A stretch of DNA of 64,000 bases from Ureibacillus terrenus (GTDB taxonomy: Bacteria; Bacillota; Bacilli; Bacillales_A; Planococcaceae), in NCBI RefSeq assembly GCF_006569205.1, contig NZ_VIGD01000003.1, positions 124,001 through 188,000 on the forward strand. The letters are read 5' to 3'. The notes under the pieces are model-generated. The model did no database searches. It saw nothing but the letters and a program-made list of their open reading frames with translations, and was not told the DNA's origin. Both the position numbers and the translations under genes were made by a program. Positions 63,976 through 64,000 of this stretch are shown here, one piece after another. Within the stretch, counting starts at the first letter, position 1; every line of letters begins with the position of its first letter.

Positions 63976-64000
63976 AAAAGAGGCGACCTGCCCAGTCGCC
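63976..64000 (-). terminator. Terminator of the gene beyond the right edge
   Basis: GGCGAC / GTCGCC stem with a 7-nt loop (63982-64000), followed by TCTTTTG on the minus strand, directed away from the window edge. In other Bacillus genomes the neighbour is mnmA. Confidence 0.75.

Overview
The window is chromosomal DNA of a low-to-moderate-GC, endospore-forming Bacillales bacterium (Bacillaceae or a close relative; the species cannot be fixed from sequence alone). The evidence is the conserved Bacillus gene order at both ends, sigma-K, Spo0M and an SspO-type spore protein, a T-box leader on alaS, AGGAGG-type ribosome binding sites with frequent TTG and GTG starts, and many intrinsic terminators. 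No rRNA, tRNA, insertion sequence, phage or CRISPR array was seen.

Layout. At 1-3.8 kb, minus strand, lies a housekeeping operon yqeG-yqeH-aroE-yhbY-nadD-yqeK (ribosome assembly, shikimate, NAD). At 3.9-4.7 kb, plus strand, is an uninterrupted sigK behind a sigma-E-like promoter. At 4.8-16.7 kb, minus strand, come a 33-residue membrane peptide, mtnN, yrrS, greA, the tRNA wobble-uridine modification operon trmR-trhP1-trhP2, mltG, two DUF1292 genes (one internally duplicated), ruvX, yrzL and T-box-controlled alaS. At 58.9-64 kb recD2 and the TPR gene yrrB bring back the conserved backbone. The roughly 42 kb between alaS and recD2 is a long metabolic block that is not contiguous in B. subtilis as I remember it.

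That block holds a TerC-type metal exporter with a small retropepsin-like protein; spo0M; osmC; two acyl-CoA synthetases and an AidB-type acyl-CoA dehydrogenase under a MerR regulator with a LiuR-like operator; an arginine deiminase cluster arcA-arcD-arcC that lacks arcB; a Ca2+ P-type ATPase; sspO; a TAXI-TRAP transporter; an ABC exporter and an M20 amidohydrolase that each carry a single-base frameshift; and an acetoacetyl-CoA synthetase.

The most striking part is 42.6-53.9 kb: seven minus-strand genes with gaps of only 5-22 nt, gltA-gltB-dapL-dapF-glnA-glnK-amtB. One apparent transcription unit would carry ammonium uptake (AmtB), its PII regulator (GlnK), glutamine synthetase, both glutamate synthase subunits, and an LL-diaminopimelate aminotransferase and epimerase that would pass the glutamate-derived amino group to meso-DAP and lysine. 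A short leader ORF with a perfect Shine-Dalgarno sequence lies just upstream. An AraC regulator, an asparagine synthetase and a MarR-MFS pair follow. Near the right end is a eukaryote-type (yeast HIS6-like) HisA isomerase outside any his operon, next to a metallo-beta-lactamase-fold hydrolase.
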